64,000 nt of DNA, from contig NZ_BMVE01000001.1 in assembly GCF_014650555.1 (NCBI RefSeq), positions 1,054,001 to 1,118,000 on the forward strand. Reading direction: 5' to 3'. The position numbers were made by a program, and so were the translations under genes. This document shows, in pieces, positions 28,245 through 38,504 of this stretch. A model generated the notes under the pieces. That model worked only from the letters and a program-made list of their open reading frames with translations, had not been told where the DNA came from and ran no database searches. Source of the stretch: Streptomyces goshikiensis (GTDB taxonomy: Bacteria > Actinomycetota > Actinomycetes > Streptomycetales > Streptomycetaceae). Position 1 is the first letter of the stretch, and each line of letters begins with the position of its first letter.

Positions 28245-29468
28245 ATGCCCCAGCAGAGCCCCCTCGATGTTCCCGAGGGCGATCCGTTCGGTCCGCACAA
28301 TCTTCCGTACGGCGTTTTCTCCACCTCCGGGGACACCCGCCGGCGGATCGGCGTGCGCATCGGCGGGTACGTGCTCGACGCCGGGGCGGCCGCGGCCGCG
28401 CTCGGGTCCCCGTACGCCGGACTGCTCGGGCGGCCCTCGCTCAACCCGCTGCTGGCCGCGGGCCGCACCGCGTGGCGCGACGTGCGCCGCGCGCTGACCG
28501 CGTGGGTCACCGACCCCGGCCACCGGCCGGCCGTCGAGCCGCACCTGCTGCCGCTGGAGGAGGCCGTCCTGCACCTCCCGTACGAGGTCGCCGACTACGT
28601 CGACTTCTACGCGAGCGAGCACCACGCCACCAACGTCGGCAAGATGTTCCGCCCCGACGGCGACGCGCTCACCCCCAACTGGAAGCACCTGCCGATCGGT
28701 TACCACGGCCGCTCAGGCACCCTCGTCGTCTCCGGCACCGACGTCGTACGCCCCTCCGGGCAGCGCAAGGCGCCCACCGACCCGGCGCCGGTCTTCGGCC
28801 CGTCGGTCAAGCTCGACATCGAGGCCGAGGTCGGCTTCGTCGTCGGCACCCCCTCCGAGCTGGGCCGCCCGGTGCCGCTGGCCGAGTTCGAGGACCACGT
28901 CTTCGGCCTCTTCCTCCTCAACGACTGGTCCGCGCGCGACATCCAGGCCTGGGAGTACGTGCCGCTCGGCCCCTTCCTCGGCAAGTCCTTCGCGACCTCC
29001 GTCTCCGCCTGGGTCACCCCGCTGGAGGCCCTGGACGCGGCCCGGACCGCCCCGCCCGCGCGGGACTTCCCGCTGCTGCCGTACCTGGACGACGCCGACA
29101 GCGACCGCCCCGGCGGCTTCGACCTGCACATCACCGTCTCCATCAACGGCCAGGAGGTGGCGCGCCCGCCGTTCGCCACCATGTACTGGACCGCCGCCCA
29201 GCAGCTGGCGCACATGACGGTCAACGGCGCCTCCCTGCGCACAGGCGACGTCTACGGCTCCGGCACCGTCAGCGGCCCGGAGGTCGGCCAGCGCGGCTCC
29301 CTGCTGGAGCTGACCTGGAACGGCCGCGACGCGATCGAGCTCGCCGACGGCAAGCGCACCTTCCTGGAGGACGGCGACACCGTCACCCTCACCGCCTGGG
29401 CGCCGGGCGCCAACGGCACCCGGGTGGGCCTGGGCGAGGTCACCGGCCGCATCGTGGGCTCCCGCTAG
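28245..29468 (+). CDS. fahA: Fumarylacetoacetase
   Basis: 407 residues. It cleaves 4-fumarylacetoacetate to fumarate and acetoacetate, the last step of tyrosine/homogentisate breakdown. The N-terminal SH3-like domain (1-115, GDPFGPHNLPYGVF) is followed by the FAH catalytic domain with the metal and catalytic signatures YVDFYASEHHATNVG, the E-x-E motif in IEAEVGFVVG, and LLNDWSARDIQAWEY. The ATG at MPQQSP is preferred, with GAGG nine bases upstream; a GTG five codons earlier is possible. No other homogentisate-pathway gene is adjacent. Confidence 0.94.
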   Translation: MPQQSPLDVPEGDPFGPHNLPYGVFSTSGDTRRRIGVRIGGYVLDAGAAAAALGSPYAGLLGRPSLNPLLAAGRTAWRDVRRALTAWVTDPGHRPAVEPHLLPLEEAVLHLPYEVADYVDFYASEHHATNVGKMFRPDGDALTPNWKHLPIGYHGRSGTLVVSGTDVVRPSGQRKAPTDPAPVFGPSVKLDIEAEVGFVVGTPSELGRPVPLAEFEDHVFGLFLLNDWSARDIQAWEYVPLGPFLGKSFATSVSAWVTPLEALDAARTAPPARDFPLLPYLDDADSDRPGGFDLHITVSINGQEVARPPFATMYWTAAQQLAHMTVNGASLRTGDVYGSGTVSGPEVGQRGSLLELTWNGRDAIELADGKRTFLEDGDTVTLTAWAPGANGTRVGLGEVTGRIVGSR

Positions 29469-29484
29469 CCCGCGCCTCGGGGAC

Positions 29485-29522
29485 GCCCCGTTCGGAGGCG
29501 CGCCGCGTGCGCCGGACGGGGC
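29485..29522 (+). terminator. Hairpin after fumarylacetoacetase
   Basis: Outer stem GCCCCGT / ACGGGGC with inner stem GGCGC / GCGCC, 16 bp past the stop. Confidence 0.6.
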
Positions 29523-29584
29523 GGACCGCGATGGTGGTTCGGGGACACCCGTACCCCGTACCCGCACCGCGAGGAGCCGCCGCC

Positions 29585-30196
29585 ATGACCGTACGCAGCC
29601 TCAAGACCCTCGTCACCTGCGCGGCCGCCGTGTCGCTCGGCCTGGTCGCCGTGGCCCCGGCCCACGGGGTGGAGGGGCCCGCGCCCGACCCGCGCGACCA
29701 GCGGGCTATGAGGGACATGGCGACGGCGATCGCGGTGACGGCCAAGTACGCGGACGAGCGGCAGGCCCTCAAGGACGGGTACGTCCCCCAGGGCAAGGAG
29801 TGCATGACCAACCCGTTCGGGGTGGGCGCCATGGGCTACCACTACGTCAAGCAGGCCAACTGGGGTTCGATGGACCCCGCGAGGCCGACCGCGCTCCTCT
29901 ACAGCACGGAGAAGGACCGCAACGGCCGTCGCAGGCTCCAGACCGTGGAGTGGATGTCCACCGACCGGGACCAGGACCTGAAGACCTCCGACGACCGGCC
30001 CAGCATGTTCGGGCTGCCCTTCGACGGGCCCATGCCGGGCCACTGGGCGGGCATGCCCAAGCACTACGACCTGCACCTGTGGGCGTACAAGGAGAACCCG
30101 GCCGGGCGCTTCCACAACTGGAATCCCGCCCTGACCTGCCCGGCCAAGGCCGGCGCCCCGGCGCAGGCCGAGCACGCGCACGCGCACGGCCACTGA
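29585..30196 (+). CDS. Exported protein of unknown function with histidine-rich tail
   Basis: 203 residues. The signal peptide ends near AHG (about 28). The mature part matches a family of small exported actinobacterial proteins I know only by pattern: a helix of the AVTAKYADERQALKDGYVPQGKECM kind, then GAMGYHYVKQANWG, and a C-terminal segment PKHYDLHLWAYKENPAGRFHNWNPAL. Several conserved His/Tyr/Trp residues and the terminal HAHAHGH suggest metal binding, which is inference. ATG with GAGGAG upstream. Confidence 0.8.
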   Translation: MTVRSLKTLVTCAAAVSLGLVAVAPAHGVEGPAPDPRDQRAMRDMATAIAVTAKYADERQALKDGYVPQGKECMTNPFGVGAMGYHYVKQANWGSMDPARPTALLYSTEKDRNGRRRLQTVEWMSTDRDQDLKTSDDRPSMFGLPFDGPMPGHWAGMPKHYDLHLWAYKENPAGRFHNWNPALTCPAKAGAPAQAEHAHAHGH

Positions 30197-30220
30197 CGCG
30201 GCCACACCCGACCACGCCGA

Positions 30221-30253
30221 AGGGCCCGGCTCCCCCCACGGGATCCGGGCCCT
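30221..30253. terminator. Bidirectional terminator between exported protein and nuoN
   Basis: The 9-bp stem AGGGCCCGG / CCGGGCCCT lies in the 78-bp gap between two convergent genes. It probably ends the 16-kb nuo transcript. Confidence 0.7.
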
Positions 30254-30274
30254 CCTGCGTGCCGGGCGGACGGC

Positions 30275-31930
30275 TCAGCGGACGAACGTGCTCGCCTGTC
30301 CCGCCAGGTCCAGGAAGTACTGCGGCGCGAGGCCCAGGACCAGGGTGACCGCGACGCCCACCGCGATGGTGGTCATCGTCAGCGGCGAGGGGACCGCCAC
30401 CGTCGGCCCGTCGGCCTTCGGCTCGCTGAAGAACATCAGCACGATCACCCGGATGTAGAAGAACGCGGCGATCGCGGACGAGATGACACCGACCACGACC
30501 AGCGCCCCGGCGCCGCCCTCCGCCGCCGCCTTGAACACGGCGAACTTCCCGGCGAAGCCGGACGTCAGCGGGATGCCCGCGAAGGCCAGCAGGAACACCG
30601 CGAACACGGCCGCCGTCAGCGGCGAACGCCGCCCCAGCCCGGCCCACTTCGACAGGTGCGTCGCCTCGCCGCCCGCGTCGCGCACCAGCGTGACCACCGC
30701 GAAGGCGCCGATCGTCACGAAGGAGTACGCCGCCAGGTAGAAGAGGACGGACTGGATGCCCTGCGCCGACGTGGCGATCACACCGGCCAGGATGAAGCCC
30801 GCGTGCGCGATCGAGGAGTACGCCAGCAGCCGCTTGACGTCGGTCTGGGTCACCGCGATCACGGCGCCCGCGAGCATCGTGACGATCGCGACGCCCCACA
30901 TCACCGGGCGCCAGTCCCAGCGCAGCCCCGGCAGCACCACGTACAGCAGGCGCAGCAGCGCGCCGAACGCGGCCACCTTCGTCGCCGCCGCCATGAAGCC
31001 GGTCACCGGCGTCGGCGCACCCTGGTAGACATCCGGCGTCCACATGTGGAAGGGGACCGCACCGACCTTGAACAGCAGGCCCGTCAGGATCAGCGCGCCG
31101 CCGATGAGCAGCAGCGCGTCGTTGCCCATGGTGTCGGCGAGCGCCGGGTCGACCGTCTGGACCGTGCCGTCCACCACGTCCGCGATCACCGCGTACGAGA
31201 CGGAGCCGGCGTAGCCGTAGAGCAGCGCGATGCCGAACAGCAGGAACGCCGAGGAGAAGGCGCCGAGCAGGAAGTACTTGACGGCTGCCTCCTGCGACAT
31301 CAGCCGCTGGCGGCGGGCGACGGCGCAGAGCAGGTAAAGCGGGAGGGAGAAGACCTCCAGGGCCACGAACAGCGTCAGCAGGTCGTTGGCCGCAGGGAAG
31401 ACCAGCATGCCGGCGATCGCGAACAGCGCCAGCGGGAACACCTCGGTGGTGGTGAAGCCCGCCTTCACGGCGGCCTTCTCGCTCTCGCTGCCCGGTACGG
31501 ACGCCGCCTGGGCGGCGAAGGAGTCCACCCGGTTGCCGTGCGCTGCCGGGTCCAGGCGCCGCTCCGCGAAGGTGAGGACGGCGACGACCGAGGCCAGCAG
31601 GATGGTGCCCTGGAGGAACAGCGCCGGGCCGTCCACCGCGATGGCGCCCATGGCGGCGATCCGCGCCTTGTCGCTCGCGTACCCGCCGGCGGCGAGGCCG
31701 ACGACCGCCGCGAAGGCCGCGGCCAGCGCGGCGACGGCCAGGAACACCTGGACGTGGTAGCGGGACCTGCGCGGTACGAACGCCTCGACGAGGACGCCGA
31801 GGACGGCCGCGCCCACCACGATGAGCGTGGGCGCGAGCTGCGCGTACTCGATGTGCGGAGCCGGGATGCGGTCCGCCGGAGCGGCGGCCGCCAGTGCCGA
31901 CAGGCCGTGGGCAGCAGTCAGGGTGCTCAC
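30275..31930 (-). CDS. nuoN: NADH-quinone oxidoreductase subunit N
   Basis: 551 residues. Antiporter-like pump subunit, last gene of the canonical nuo operon. It has the glutamate helix FVALEVFSLPLYLLCAV and the lysine in TPVTGFMAAATKVAAFGALL. A Streptomyces-type soluble loop of about 35 residues (LDPAAHGNRVDSFAAQAASV and on) lies between early helices. The GTG start overlaps the nuoM stop (GTGA). Confidence 0.95.
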   Translation of the reverse strand: MSTLTAAHGLSALAAAAPADRIPAPHIEYAQLAPTLIVVGAAVLGVLVEAFVPRRSRYHVQVFLAVAALAAAFAAVVGLAAGGYASDKARIAAMGAIAVDGPALFLQGTILLASVVAVLTFAERRLDPAAHGNRVDSFAAQAASVPGSESEKAAVKAGFTTTEVFPLALFAIAGMLVFPAANDLLTLFVALEVFSLPLYLLCAVARRQRLMSQEAAVKYFLLGAFSSAFLLFGIALLYGYAGSVSYAVIADVVDGTVQTVDPALADTMGNDALLLIGGALILTGLLFKVGAVPFHMWTPDVYQGAPTPVTGFMAAATKVAAFGALLRLLYVVLPGLRWDWRPVMWGVAIVTMLAGAVIAVTQTDVKRLLAYSSIAHAGFILAGVIATSAQGIQSVLFYLAAYSFVTIGAFAVVTLVRDAGGEATHLSKWAGLGRRSPLTAAVFAVFLLAFAGIPLTSGFAGKFAVFKAAAEGGAGALVVVGVISSAIAAFFYIRVIVLMFFSEPKADGPTVAVPSPLTMTTIAVGVAVTLVLGLAPQYFLDLAGQASTFVR

Positions 31931-33528
31931 TTCGCCGCCTCCCCATTCTTCGCGGGCACGGCTTCGACCGCGACCTCGGGCTTCGGGTCCGTGCGCTTCA
32001 CGTCGGACATGGTGTACTCGACCGCCGGGTTGACGATGTCGGTGAGCACCTTCGGGTAGACGCCGAGCCCGATCAGCAGGGCGATCAGCGGGGCGACGAC
32101 CAGCATTTCGCGCAGGTGCAGGTCCGGCATCGCGCGGACCTCCTCCTTCACGGGGCCGGTCATGGTGCGCTGGTAGAGCACCAGCGTGTAGAGCGCGGCC
32201 AGCACGATCCCGACGGTGGCGATGATGCCGACGACGGGGTACCGGGCGTACGTGCCGACCAGGACCAGGAATTCGCTGACGAACGGGGCCAGGCCCGGCA
32301 GCGACAGGGTGGCGAGGCCGCCGATCAGGAAGGTGCCGGCGAGGACCGGGGCCACCTTCTGCACACCGCCGTAGTCGGCGATGAGCCGCGAGCCGCGCCG
32401 CGAGATCAGGAAGCCGGCCACCAGCATCAGCGCCGCCGTCGAGAGCCCGTGGTTGACCATGTACAGCGTCGCGCCCGACTGCCCCTGGGAGGTCATCGCG
32501 AAGATGCCCAGGATGATGAAGCCGAAGTGCGAGATCGACGCGTAGGCGACCAGCCGCTTGATGTCGCGCTGGCCGACGGCGAGCAGCGCCCCGTAGACGA
32601 TGCTGATCAGCGCCAGTACGAGGATCACCGGGGTGGCCCACTTGCTGGCGTCCGGGAACAGCCCGAGGCAGAAGCGGAGCATCGCGAAGGTGCCGACCTT
32701 GTCGACGACCGCGGTGATCAGGACGGCCACCGGTGCGGTGGACTCCCCCATCGCGTTCGGCAGCCAGGTGTGCAGCGGCCACAGCGGGGCCTTCACCGCG
32801 AAGGCGAAGAAGAAGCCGAGGAACAGCAGCCGCTCGGTGTTGGTCGCCATGTCGAGGGTGCCCGCGGCGCGGGCGGCGGTGATCTCCTGGAGCGAGAAGT
32901 TCCCGGCGACCACGTACAGCCCGATGACGGCGGCGAGCATGATCAGGCCGCCGGCCAGGTTGTAGAGGAGGAACTTGACCGCCGCGTACGAGCGCTGCGC
33001 GGCCGCGTTCTCGTCGGACCCGGAGTGGGCCCGGTCGCCGAAGCCGCCGATGAGGAAGTACATCGGGATGAGCATGGCTTCGAAGAAGACGTAGAAGAGG
33101 AAGACGTCGGTGGCCTCGAAGGAGATGACGACCATCGCCTCGACCAGCAGGATCAGGGCGAAGAACCCCTGCGTCGGCCGCCAGCGGGAGGAGTTGGTCT
33201 CCAGCGGGTCGGCGTCGTGCCAGCCGGCCGCGATGACGAAGGGGATCAGCAGCGCGGTGAGCGCGATCAGCGCCACCCCGATGCCGTCCACGCCCAGTTC
33301 GTAGCGGACCCCGAAGTCGGGGATCCAGGCGTGGGACTCGGTGAGCTGGTAGCGAGCGCCACCGGGCTCGAAGCGGACGGCGACGAGCACGGCCAGCGCC
33401 AGGGTCGCCAGGGAGAAGAGCAGCGCGAGCCATTTGGCGGCGGTCCTGCGGGCGGCCGGGACGGCCGCCGTCAGGACGGCACCGACCGCCGGCACCACGG
33501 CCGTCACCGTCAGAAGCGGGAAACTCAT
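31927..33528 (-). CDS. nuoM: NADH-quinone oxidoreductase subunit M
   Basis: 533 residues, about 14 transmembrane helices. Pump residues are seen in YVFFEAMLIPMYFLIGGFG and in the helix VLITAVVDKVGTFAMLRF. It starts at MSFPLL, one base after the nuoL stop. The soluble C-terminal tail of about 30 residues is variable. It conducts protons in the membrane arm. Confidence 0.96.
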   Translation of the reverse strand: MSFPLLTVTAVVPAVGAVLTAAVPAARRTAAKWLALLFSLATLALAVLVAVRFEPGGARYQLTESHAWIPDFGVRYELGVDGIGVALIALTALLIPFVIAAGWHDADPLETNSSRWRPTQGFFALILLVEAMVVISFEATDVFLFYVFFEAMLIPMYFLIGGFGDRAHSGSDENAAAQRSYAAVKFLLYNLAGGLIMLAAVIGLYVVAGNFSLQEITAARAAGTLDMATNTERLLFLGFFFAFAVKAPLWPLHTWLPNAMGESTAPVAVLITAVVDKVGTFAMLRFCLGLFPDASKWATPVILVLALISIVYGALLAVGQRDIKRLVAYASISHFGFIILGIFAMTSQGQSGATLYMVNHGLSTAALMLVAGFLISRRGSRLIADYGGVQKVAPVLAGTFLIGGLATLSLPGLAPFVSEFLVLVGTYARYPVVGIIATVGIVLAALYTLVLYQRTMTGPVKEEVRAMPDLHLREMLVVAPLIALLIGLGVYPKVLTDIVNPAVEYTMSDVKRTDPKPEVAVEAVPAKNGEAAK

Positions 33529-33529
33529 T

Positions 33530-35425
33530 TCACACCGCCCTCATCAGCAGGGTCGCGGCGATCAGGATCGCCGTCCCCCCGAACATCGAGACCGCGTAGC
33601 TGCGGGCGTAGCCGTTCTGCAGCTTGCGCAGCCGGCCCGACAGCCCGCCGACCGACGCGGCGGTCCCGTTGACCACCCCGTCGACCAGGCTGTGGTCGAC
33701 GTACACGAGCGAGCGGGTCAGGTGCTCGCCGCCGCGCACCAGGACGACGTGGTTGAAGTCGTCCTGGAACAGGTCCCGGCGGGCCGCCCGGGTGAGGAGC
33801 GAGCCGCGGGGGGCGAGCACGGGGACGGGCCTGCGGCCGTACATCGACCAGGCGATGCCGACGCCGACGACCAGGACCACCATGGTGGACGCGGTCACCG
33901 CCATGGCGCTGACCGGGGAGTTGCCGTGCTCGTAGCCGGTGACGGGCTCCAGCCACTTCAGGAAGCGCTCGCCGATCTCGAAGAACGCGCCGGCGAAGAC
34001 CGACCCGAACGCCAGGATGACCATCGGGACGGTCATGGACTTGGGCGACTCGTGCGGGTGCGGCTCGTGTCCGGCGGCGTCCGGCTGCCAGCGCTTCTCG
34101 CCGAAGAAGGTGAGGAGCATGACGCGGGTCATGTAGAAGGCGGTGATGCCGGCGCCCAGCAGGGTGACCCCGCCGAGGATCCAGCCCTGGGTGCCGCCCT
34201 TGGCGAAGGCCGCCTCGATGATCATGTCCTTGGAGAAGAAGCCGGACAGACCGGGGAAGCCGATGATCGCCAGGTAGCCGAGGCCGAAGGTGACGAAGGT
34301 GACCGGCATGAACTTCCGCAGGGCGCCGTACTTGCGCATGTCGACCTCGTCGTTCATGCCGTGCATGACGGAGCCGGCGCCGAGGAAGAGGCCCGCCTTG
34401 AAGAAGCCGTGCGTCACCAGGTGCATGATCGCGAACACGTACCCGATCGGGCCGAGGCCCGCCGCCAGGATCATGTAGCCGATCTGCGACATCGTCGACC
34501 CGGCGAGGGCCTTCTTGATGTCGTCCTTCGCGCAACCGACGATCGCACCGAAGAGCAGTGTGACCGCGCCGACGACGGTGACCACCAGCTGCGCGTCCGG
34601 CGCCCCGTTGAAGACGGCGGCCGAGCGGACGATCAGGTACACGCCCGCCGTCACCATCGTCGCCGCGTGGATCAGGGCCGAGACCGGGGTCGGGCCCTCC
34701 ATCGCGTCCCCGAGCCAGGACTGCAGCGGCACCTGCGCCGACTTGCCGCAGGCGGCGAGCAGCAGCATCAGGGCGATCGCCGTCAGCTTGCCCTCGGTCG
34801 CGTTGCCCACCGAGGCGAACACCGGTCCGAAGGCGAAGGTCCCGAAGGTGGTGAACAGCAGCATGATGGCGATGGAGAGGCCCATGTCGCCGACCCGGTT
34901 GACCAGGAAGGCCTTCTTCGCGGCGGTCGCCGCGCTGGACTTGTGCTGCCAGAAGCCGATGAGCAGGTACGAGGCGAGGCCCACGCCCTCCCACCCGACG
35001 TACAGCAGCAGGTAGTTGTCGGCGAGGACGAGCAGCAGCATCGCCGCGAGGAACAGGTTGAGGTAGCCGAAGAAGCGGCGGCGGCGCTCGTCGTGCTCCA
35101 TGTACCCGATCGAGTACACGTGGATGAGCGTGCCCACCCCGGAGATCAGCAGGACGAAGGTCATCGACAACTGGTCCAGCTGGAAGGCGACATCCGCCTG
35201 GAAGCCCTCGACGGGGATCCAGGTGTACAGCTTCTGGGACAGGGTCCGGTCGTCGGCCGCTCGCCCGAGCATGTCGGTGAACAGGGCCACGCCGATCCCG
35301 AAGGAGGCGGCGGCGAACAGGGTGCCGAGCCAGTGCCCGGCCTTGTCGAGGCGCCGGCCGCCGCACAGCAGCACCGCCGCTCCGAGCAGGGGCGCCGCGA
35401 TCAGCAGCGCGATCAGATTCTCCAC
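33530..35425 (-). CDS. nuoL: NADH-quinone oxidoreductase subunit L
   Basis: 631 residues. Distal pump with the long lateral helix near its C terminus. Signatures are [20 protein letters not shown] (glutamate) and [23 protein letters not shown] start (VENLIALL) 14 bp after nuoK. It lacks the Ala-rich insert that distinguishes nuoL2. Confidence 0.96.
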   Translation of the reverse strand: MENLIALLIAAPLLGAAVLLCGGRRLDKAGHWLGTLFAAASFGIGVALFTDMLGRAADDRTLSQKLYTWIPVEGFQADVAFQLDQLSMTFVLLISGVGTLIHVYSIGYMEHDERRRRFFGYLNLFLAAMLLLVLADNYLLLYVGWEGVGLASYLLIGFWQHKSSAATAAKKAFLVNRVGDMGLSIAIMLLFTTFGTFAFGPVFASVGNATEGKLTAIALMLLLAACGKSAQVPLQSWLGDAMEGPTPVSALIHAATMVTAGVYLIVRSAAVFNGAPDAQLVVTVVGAVTLLFGAIVGCAKDDIKKALAGSTMSQIGYMILAAGLGPIGYVFAIMHLVTHGFFKAGLFLGAGSVMHGMNDEVDMRKYGALRKFMPVTFVTFGLGYLAIIGFPGLSGFFSKDMIIEAAFAKGGTQGWILGGVTLLGAGITAFYMTRVMLLTFFGEKRWQPDAAGHEPHPHESPKSMTVPMVILAFGSVFAGAFFEIGERFLKWLEPVTGYEHGNSPVSAMAVTASTMVVLVVGVGIAWSMYGRRPVPVLAPRGSLLTRAARRDLFQDDFNHVVLVRGGEHLTRSLVYVDHSLVDGVVNGTAASVGGLSGRLRKLQNGYARSYAVSMFGGTAILIAATLLMRAV

Positions 35426-35439
35426 TGTGTGAACGCCCC

Positions 35440-35739
35440 TTACAGCTTCATCAGGCTGGCGTCATCGACCGAGGCCGAGTGGCGGGTACGGAAGAGCGAC
35501 ACGATGATCGCGAGGCCCACCACGACCTCCGCGGCGGCGACGACCATCGTGAAGAACGCGATGATCTGGCCGTCGAGGTTGCCGTGCATCCGGGAGAAGG
35601 CGACGAAGGCGAGGTTGCAGGCGTTGAGCATCAGCTCGACGCACATGAACAGCACGATCGCGTTCTTCCGGATGAGGACGCCGGAGGCCCCGATGGTGAA
35701 CAGCAGGGCGGCCAGGTACAGGTAGTTGACCGGATTCAC
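35440..35739 (-). CDS. nuoK: NADH-quinone oxidoreductase subunit K
   Basis: 99 residues, exactly the usual length. Three helices with the two buried glutamates ([19 protein letters not shown] and [14 protein letters not shown]). The GTG start overlaps the nuoJ stop (GTGA). Confidence 0.96.
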   Translation of the reverse strand: MNPVNYLYLAALLFTIGASGVLIRKNAIVLFMCVELMLNACNLAFVAFSRMHGNLDGQIIAFFTMVVAAAEVVVGLAIIVSLFRTRHSASVDDASLMKL

Positions 35740-36548
35740 TGGGATGCCTCCTCACGGCCGAGGCGCTCCGCCGAGGCCTGTTCCAGCGCCTTCAGGTCGC
35801 TGAGCGCCTGACTGGAGACGTCCCGGATCTGGCCGCGGGCGCGCAGCGTCTTGCTGACGGTCAGCTCGGACGGGGTGCCGTCCGGCAGCAGACCGGCGAC
35901 GTCGACCGCGTTGTGCCGGGCGTAGACACCGGGGGCGGGCAGCGGCGGGAGCTGGACGCCCTCGCGGACGCGCCGCTCGGCGAGTTCGCGCTGGGTGGCG
36001 GCCCGCTCGGTGCGCTCGCGGTGGGTGAGCACCATCGCGCCGACGGCCGCGGTGATCAGCAGGGCGCCGGTGATCTCGAAGGCGAACACGTACTTGGTGA
36101 AGATCAGGGTGGCCAGGCCCTCCACGTGCCCGCCGGAGTTGATCCGGCCGAGCCCGTTGAAGTGGTTCAGCCGGGCGTGGGCGATGCCGGCGATCAGCAG
36201 GGTGCCGAAGCCGAGGGCGCACAGCAGGGCCATCCAGCGCTGGCCCTTGAGGGTCTCCTTGAGGGAGTCCGCTGCGGTGACGCCGACGAGCATGACCACG
36301 AAGAGGAACAGCATCATGATGGCGCCGGTGTAGACGATGACCTGGACGACGCCCAGGAAGTACGCCCCGTTGGCGAGATAGAAGACCGCCAGGATGATCA
36401 TCGTCCCGGCGAGGCTGAGCGCGCTGTGCACGGCCTTCTTCATCAGGATCGTGGACAGGGCGCCGATGACGGCGACGGTGCCGAGGACCCAGAACTGCAC
36501 GGCCTCCCCCGTGGAGGTGACCGTCGCGGCGGCGGCGATCGTGCTCAC
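35736..36548 (-). CDS. nuoJ: NADH-quinone oxidoreductase subunit J
   Basis: 270 residues. Five helices in the first about 180 residues, including the pi-bulge helix [20 protein letters not shown]. It is followed by a Streptomyces-type charged C-terminal extension of about 85 residues that probably lies in the cytoplasm. The GTG start overlaps the nuoI stop (GTGA). Confidence 0.95.
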   Translation of the reverse strand: MSTIAAAATVTSTGEAVQFWVLGTVAVIGALSTILMKKAVHSALSLAGTMIILAVFYLANGAYFLGVVQVIVYTGAIMMLFLFVVMLVGVTAADSLKETLKGQRWMALLCALGFGTLLIAGIAHARLNHFNGLGRINSGGHVEGLATLIFTKYVFAFEITGALLITAAVGAMVLTHRERTERAATQRELAERRVREGVQLPPLPAPGVYARHNAVDVAGLLPDGTPSELTVSKTLRARGQIRDVSSQALSDLKALEQASAERLGREEASQ

Positions 36549-37141
36549 GCCCCCACCCCCTCGGAGGGCGCCGCCTTCTCGCCCTTCGAGACCGCGACCT
36601 GCCGCTCCGTACCGGGAGCCGCTCCGGTCACCAGTCCCCGGTAGTAGTCCTGCTCGTCCGTGCCGGGGAAGATCGAGTGCGGGGCCTCGACCATGCCCTC
36701 GGTCAGACCGGCGAGCAGCTGCTCCTTGGTGTAGATGAGCGATTCGCGGCTGGCGTCGGCGAGTTCGAACTCGTTCGTCATCGTCAGCGCGCGGGTCGGG
36801 CAGGCCTCGATGCACAGCCCGCACAGGATGCAGCGGGCGTAGTTGATCTGGTAGACCGCGCCGTACCGCTCGCCCGGGGAGTAGCGCTCCTCCTCGGTGT
36901 TGTCCGCGCCCTCCACGTAGATGGCGTCGGCGGGACAGGCCCAGGCGCACAGTTCGCACCCGATGCACTTCTCCAGACCGTCGGGGTGCCGGTTGAGCTG
37001 GTGCCGGCCGTGGAAGCGCGGCGCGGTGGTCTTCGGCTGCTCCGGGTACTGCTCGGTGAGGCGCTTCTTGAACATGGCCTTGAAGGTCACGCCGAAGCCG
37101 GCCACCGGGTTCTGCCACTTCTCGTTCTCCGCGTCAGGCAT
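36545..37141 (-). CDS. nuoI: NADH-quinone oxidoreductase subunit I (2x[4Fe-4S])
   Basis: 198 residues. The two cluster motifs [12 protein letters not shown] and [12 protein letters not shown] carry N6a and N6b. The N-terminal amphipathic segment [21 protein letters not shown] lies on the membrane surface. Start at [10 protein letters not shown]; upstream in-frame codons overlap nuoH. It overlaps nuoH by 8 nt. Confidence 0.96.
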   Translation of the reverse strand: MPDAENEKWQNPVAGFGVTFKAMFKKRLTEQYPEQPKTTAPRFHGRHQLNRHPDGLEKCIGCELCAWACPADAIYVEGADNTEEERYSPGERYGAVYQINYARCILCGLCIEACPTRALTMTNEFELADASRESLIYTKEQLLAGLTEGMVEAPHSIFPGTDEQDYYRGLVTGAAPGTERQVAVSKGEKAAPSEGVGA

Positions 37142-38504
37142 TCTCAGCACCCTCCTCTCGGTCACTGTCAGTATTCGTCCCGCCACTGACAATCAGCTCC
37201 CGCTCCGAGCGGGGCCGCCTGCGCGGTACGGGTGCCAGCTCCTGGCCGGGCTTGGGCGGTACGGGGAACCCGCCCGCCAGCGGGTCGAAGACCGCCTCCG
37301 TCGCGGCCTTCCCGGCTTCCTCGGCGGCCGCCTTCTCCTTCTTGTCGCGGAAGAGGTCCGCGACGAAGGACAGCAGCAGGATCGCGATGACGCCGCCGCC
37401 GACGTAGAGCACGATCTCCTGGAAGTCGTAGTTCTCGTTCCGCAGCGCGCGGACGGTGGCGACGAGCATCAGCCAGACCACGGAGACCGGGATCAGGACC
37501 TTCCAGCCGAGCTTCATCAGCTGGTCGTAGCGGACCCGGGGCAGCGTGCCGCGCAGCCAGATGAAGAAGAAGAGCAGCAGCTGGACCTTGATGACGAACC
37601 AGAGCATCGGCCACCAGCCGTGGTTCGCGCCCTCCCAGTAGGTGGAGATGGGCGCCGGGGCCCGCCAGCCTCCGAGGAAGAGGGTGACCGAGACCGCCGA
37701 GACGGTGACCATGTTGACGTACTCGGCCAGCATGAACAGCGCGAACTTGATGGAGGAGTACTCGGTGTTGAAGCCGCCGACCAGGTCGCCCTCGGACTCC
37801 GGCATGTCGAAGGGGGCGCGGTTCGTCTCGCCGACCATCGTGATGACGTAGATGATGAAGGAGACCGGCAGCAGGATGACGTACCAGCGGTCCGCCTGCG
37901 CCTCGACGATCGCCGAGGTCGACATCGACCCGGAGTAGAGGAAGACCGAGGCGAAGGCCGCGCCCATCGCGATCTCGTACGAGATCATCTGGGCGCAGGA
38001 GCGCAGGCCGCCGAGCAGGGGGTACGTCGAGCCCGAGGACCAGCCGGCGAGGACGATGCCGTAGATGCCGACCGAGGCCACCGCGAGGACGTAGAGCATC
38101 GCGATCGGCAGGTCGGTGAGCTGCATCGTGGTGCGCTGGCCGAAGATCGAGACCTGGTCGTCGGCCGGGCCGAAGGGGATCACCGCGATGGCCATGAAGG
38201 CCGGGATCGCCGCGATGATCGGGGCCAGGACGTAGACGACCTTGTCGGCCCGCTTGACGATGAGGTCTTCCTTGAGCATCAGCTTCACGCCGTCGGCGAG
38301 CGACTGGAGCATGCCCCAGGGGCCGTGCCGGTTGGGGCCGATGCGCAGCTGCATCCAGGCGACGACCTTGCGCTCCCAGACGATGGAGAAGAGCACGGTC
38401 ACCATCAGGAAGGCGAAGCAGAACACCGCCTTGACGACGACCAGCCACCAGACGTCCCTGCCGAACAGGGAGAGGTCCTCGGCAGCGAGCTGTACCGCGT
38501 TCAC
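37134..38504 (-). CDS. nuoH: NADH-quinone oxidoreductase subunit H
   Basis: 456 residues, longer than most bacterial NuoH (about 325-340) because of a charged, Ala/Pro/Arg-rich C-terminal extension of about 75 residues. The core shows [21 protein letters not shown] and the acidic quinone-channel loop [20 protein letters not shown]. The GTG start overlaps the nuoG stop. It forms the quinone entry path. Confidence 0.96.
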   Translation of the reverse strand: MNAVQLAAEDLSLFGRDVWWLVVVKAVFCFAFLMVTVLFSIVWERKVVAWMQLRIGPNRHGPWGMLQSLADGVKLMLKEDLIVKRADKVVYVLAPIIAAIPAFMAIAVIPFGPADDQVSIFGQRTTMQLTDLPIAMLYVLAVASVGIYGIVLAGWSSGSTYPLLGGLRSCAQMISYEIAMGAAFASVFLYSGSMSTSAIVEAQADRWYVILLPVSFIIYVITMVGETNRAPFDMPESEGDLVGGFNTEYSSIKFALFMLAEYVNMVTVSAVSVTLFLGGWRAPAPISTYWEGANHGWWPMLWFVIKVQLLLFFFIWLRGTLPRVRYDQLMKLGWKVLIPVSVVWLMLVATVRALRNENYDFQEIVLYVGGGVIAILLLSFVADLFRDKKEKAAAEEAGKAATEAVFDPLAGGFPVPPKPGQELAPVPRRRPRSERELIVSGGTNTDSDREEGAENA

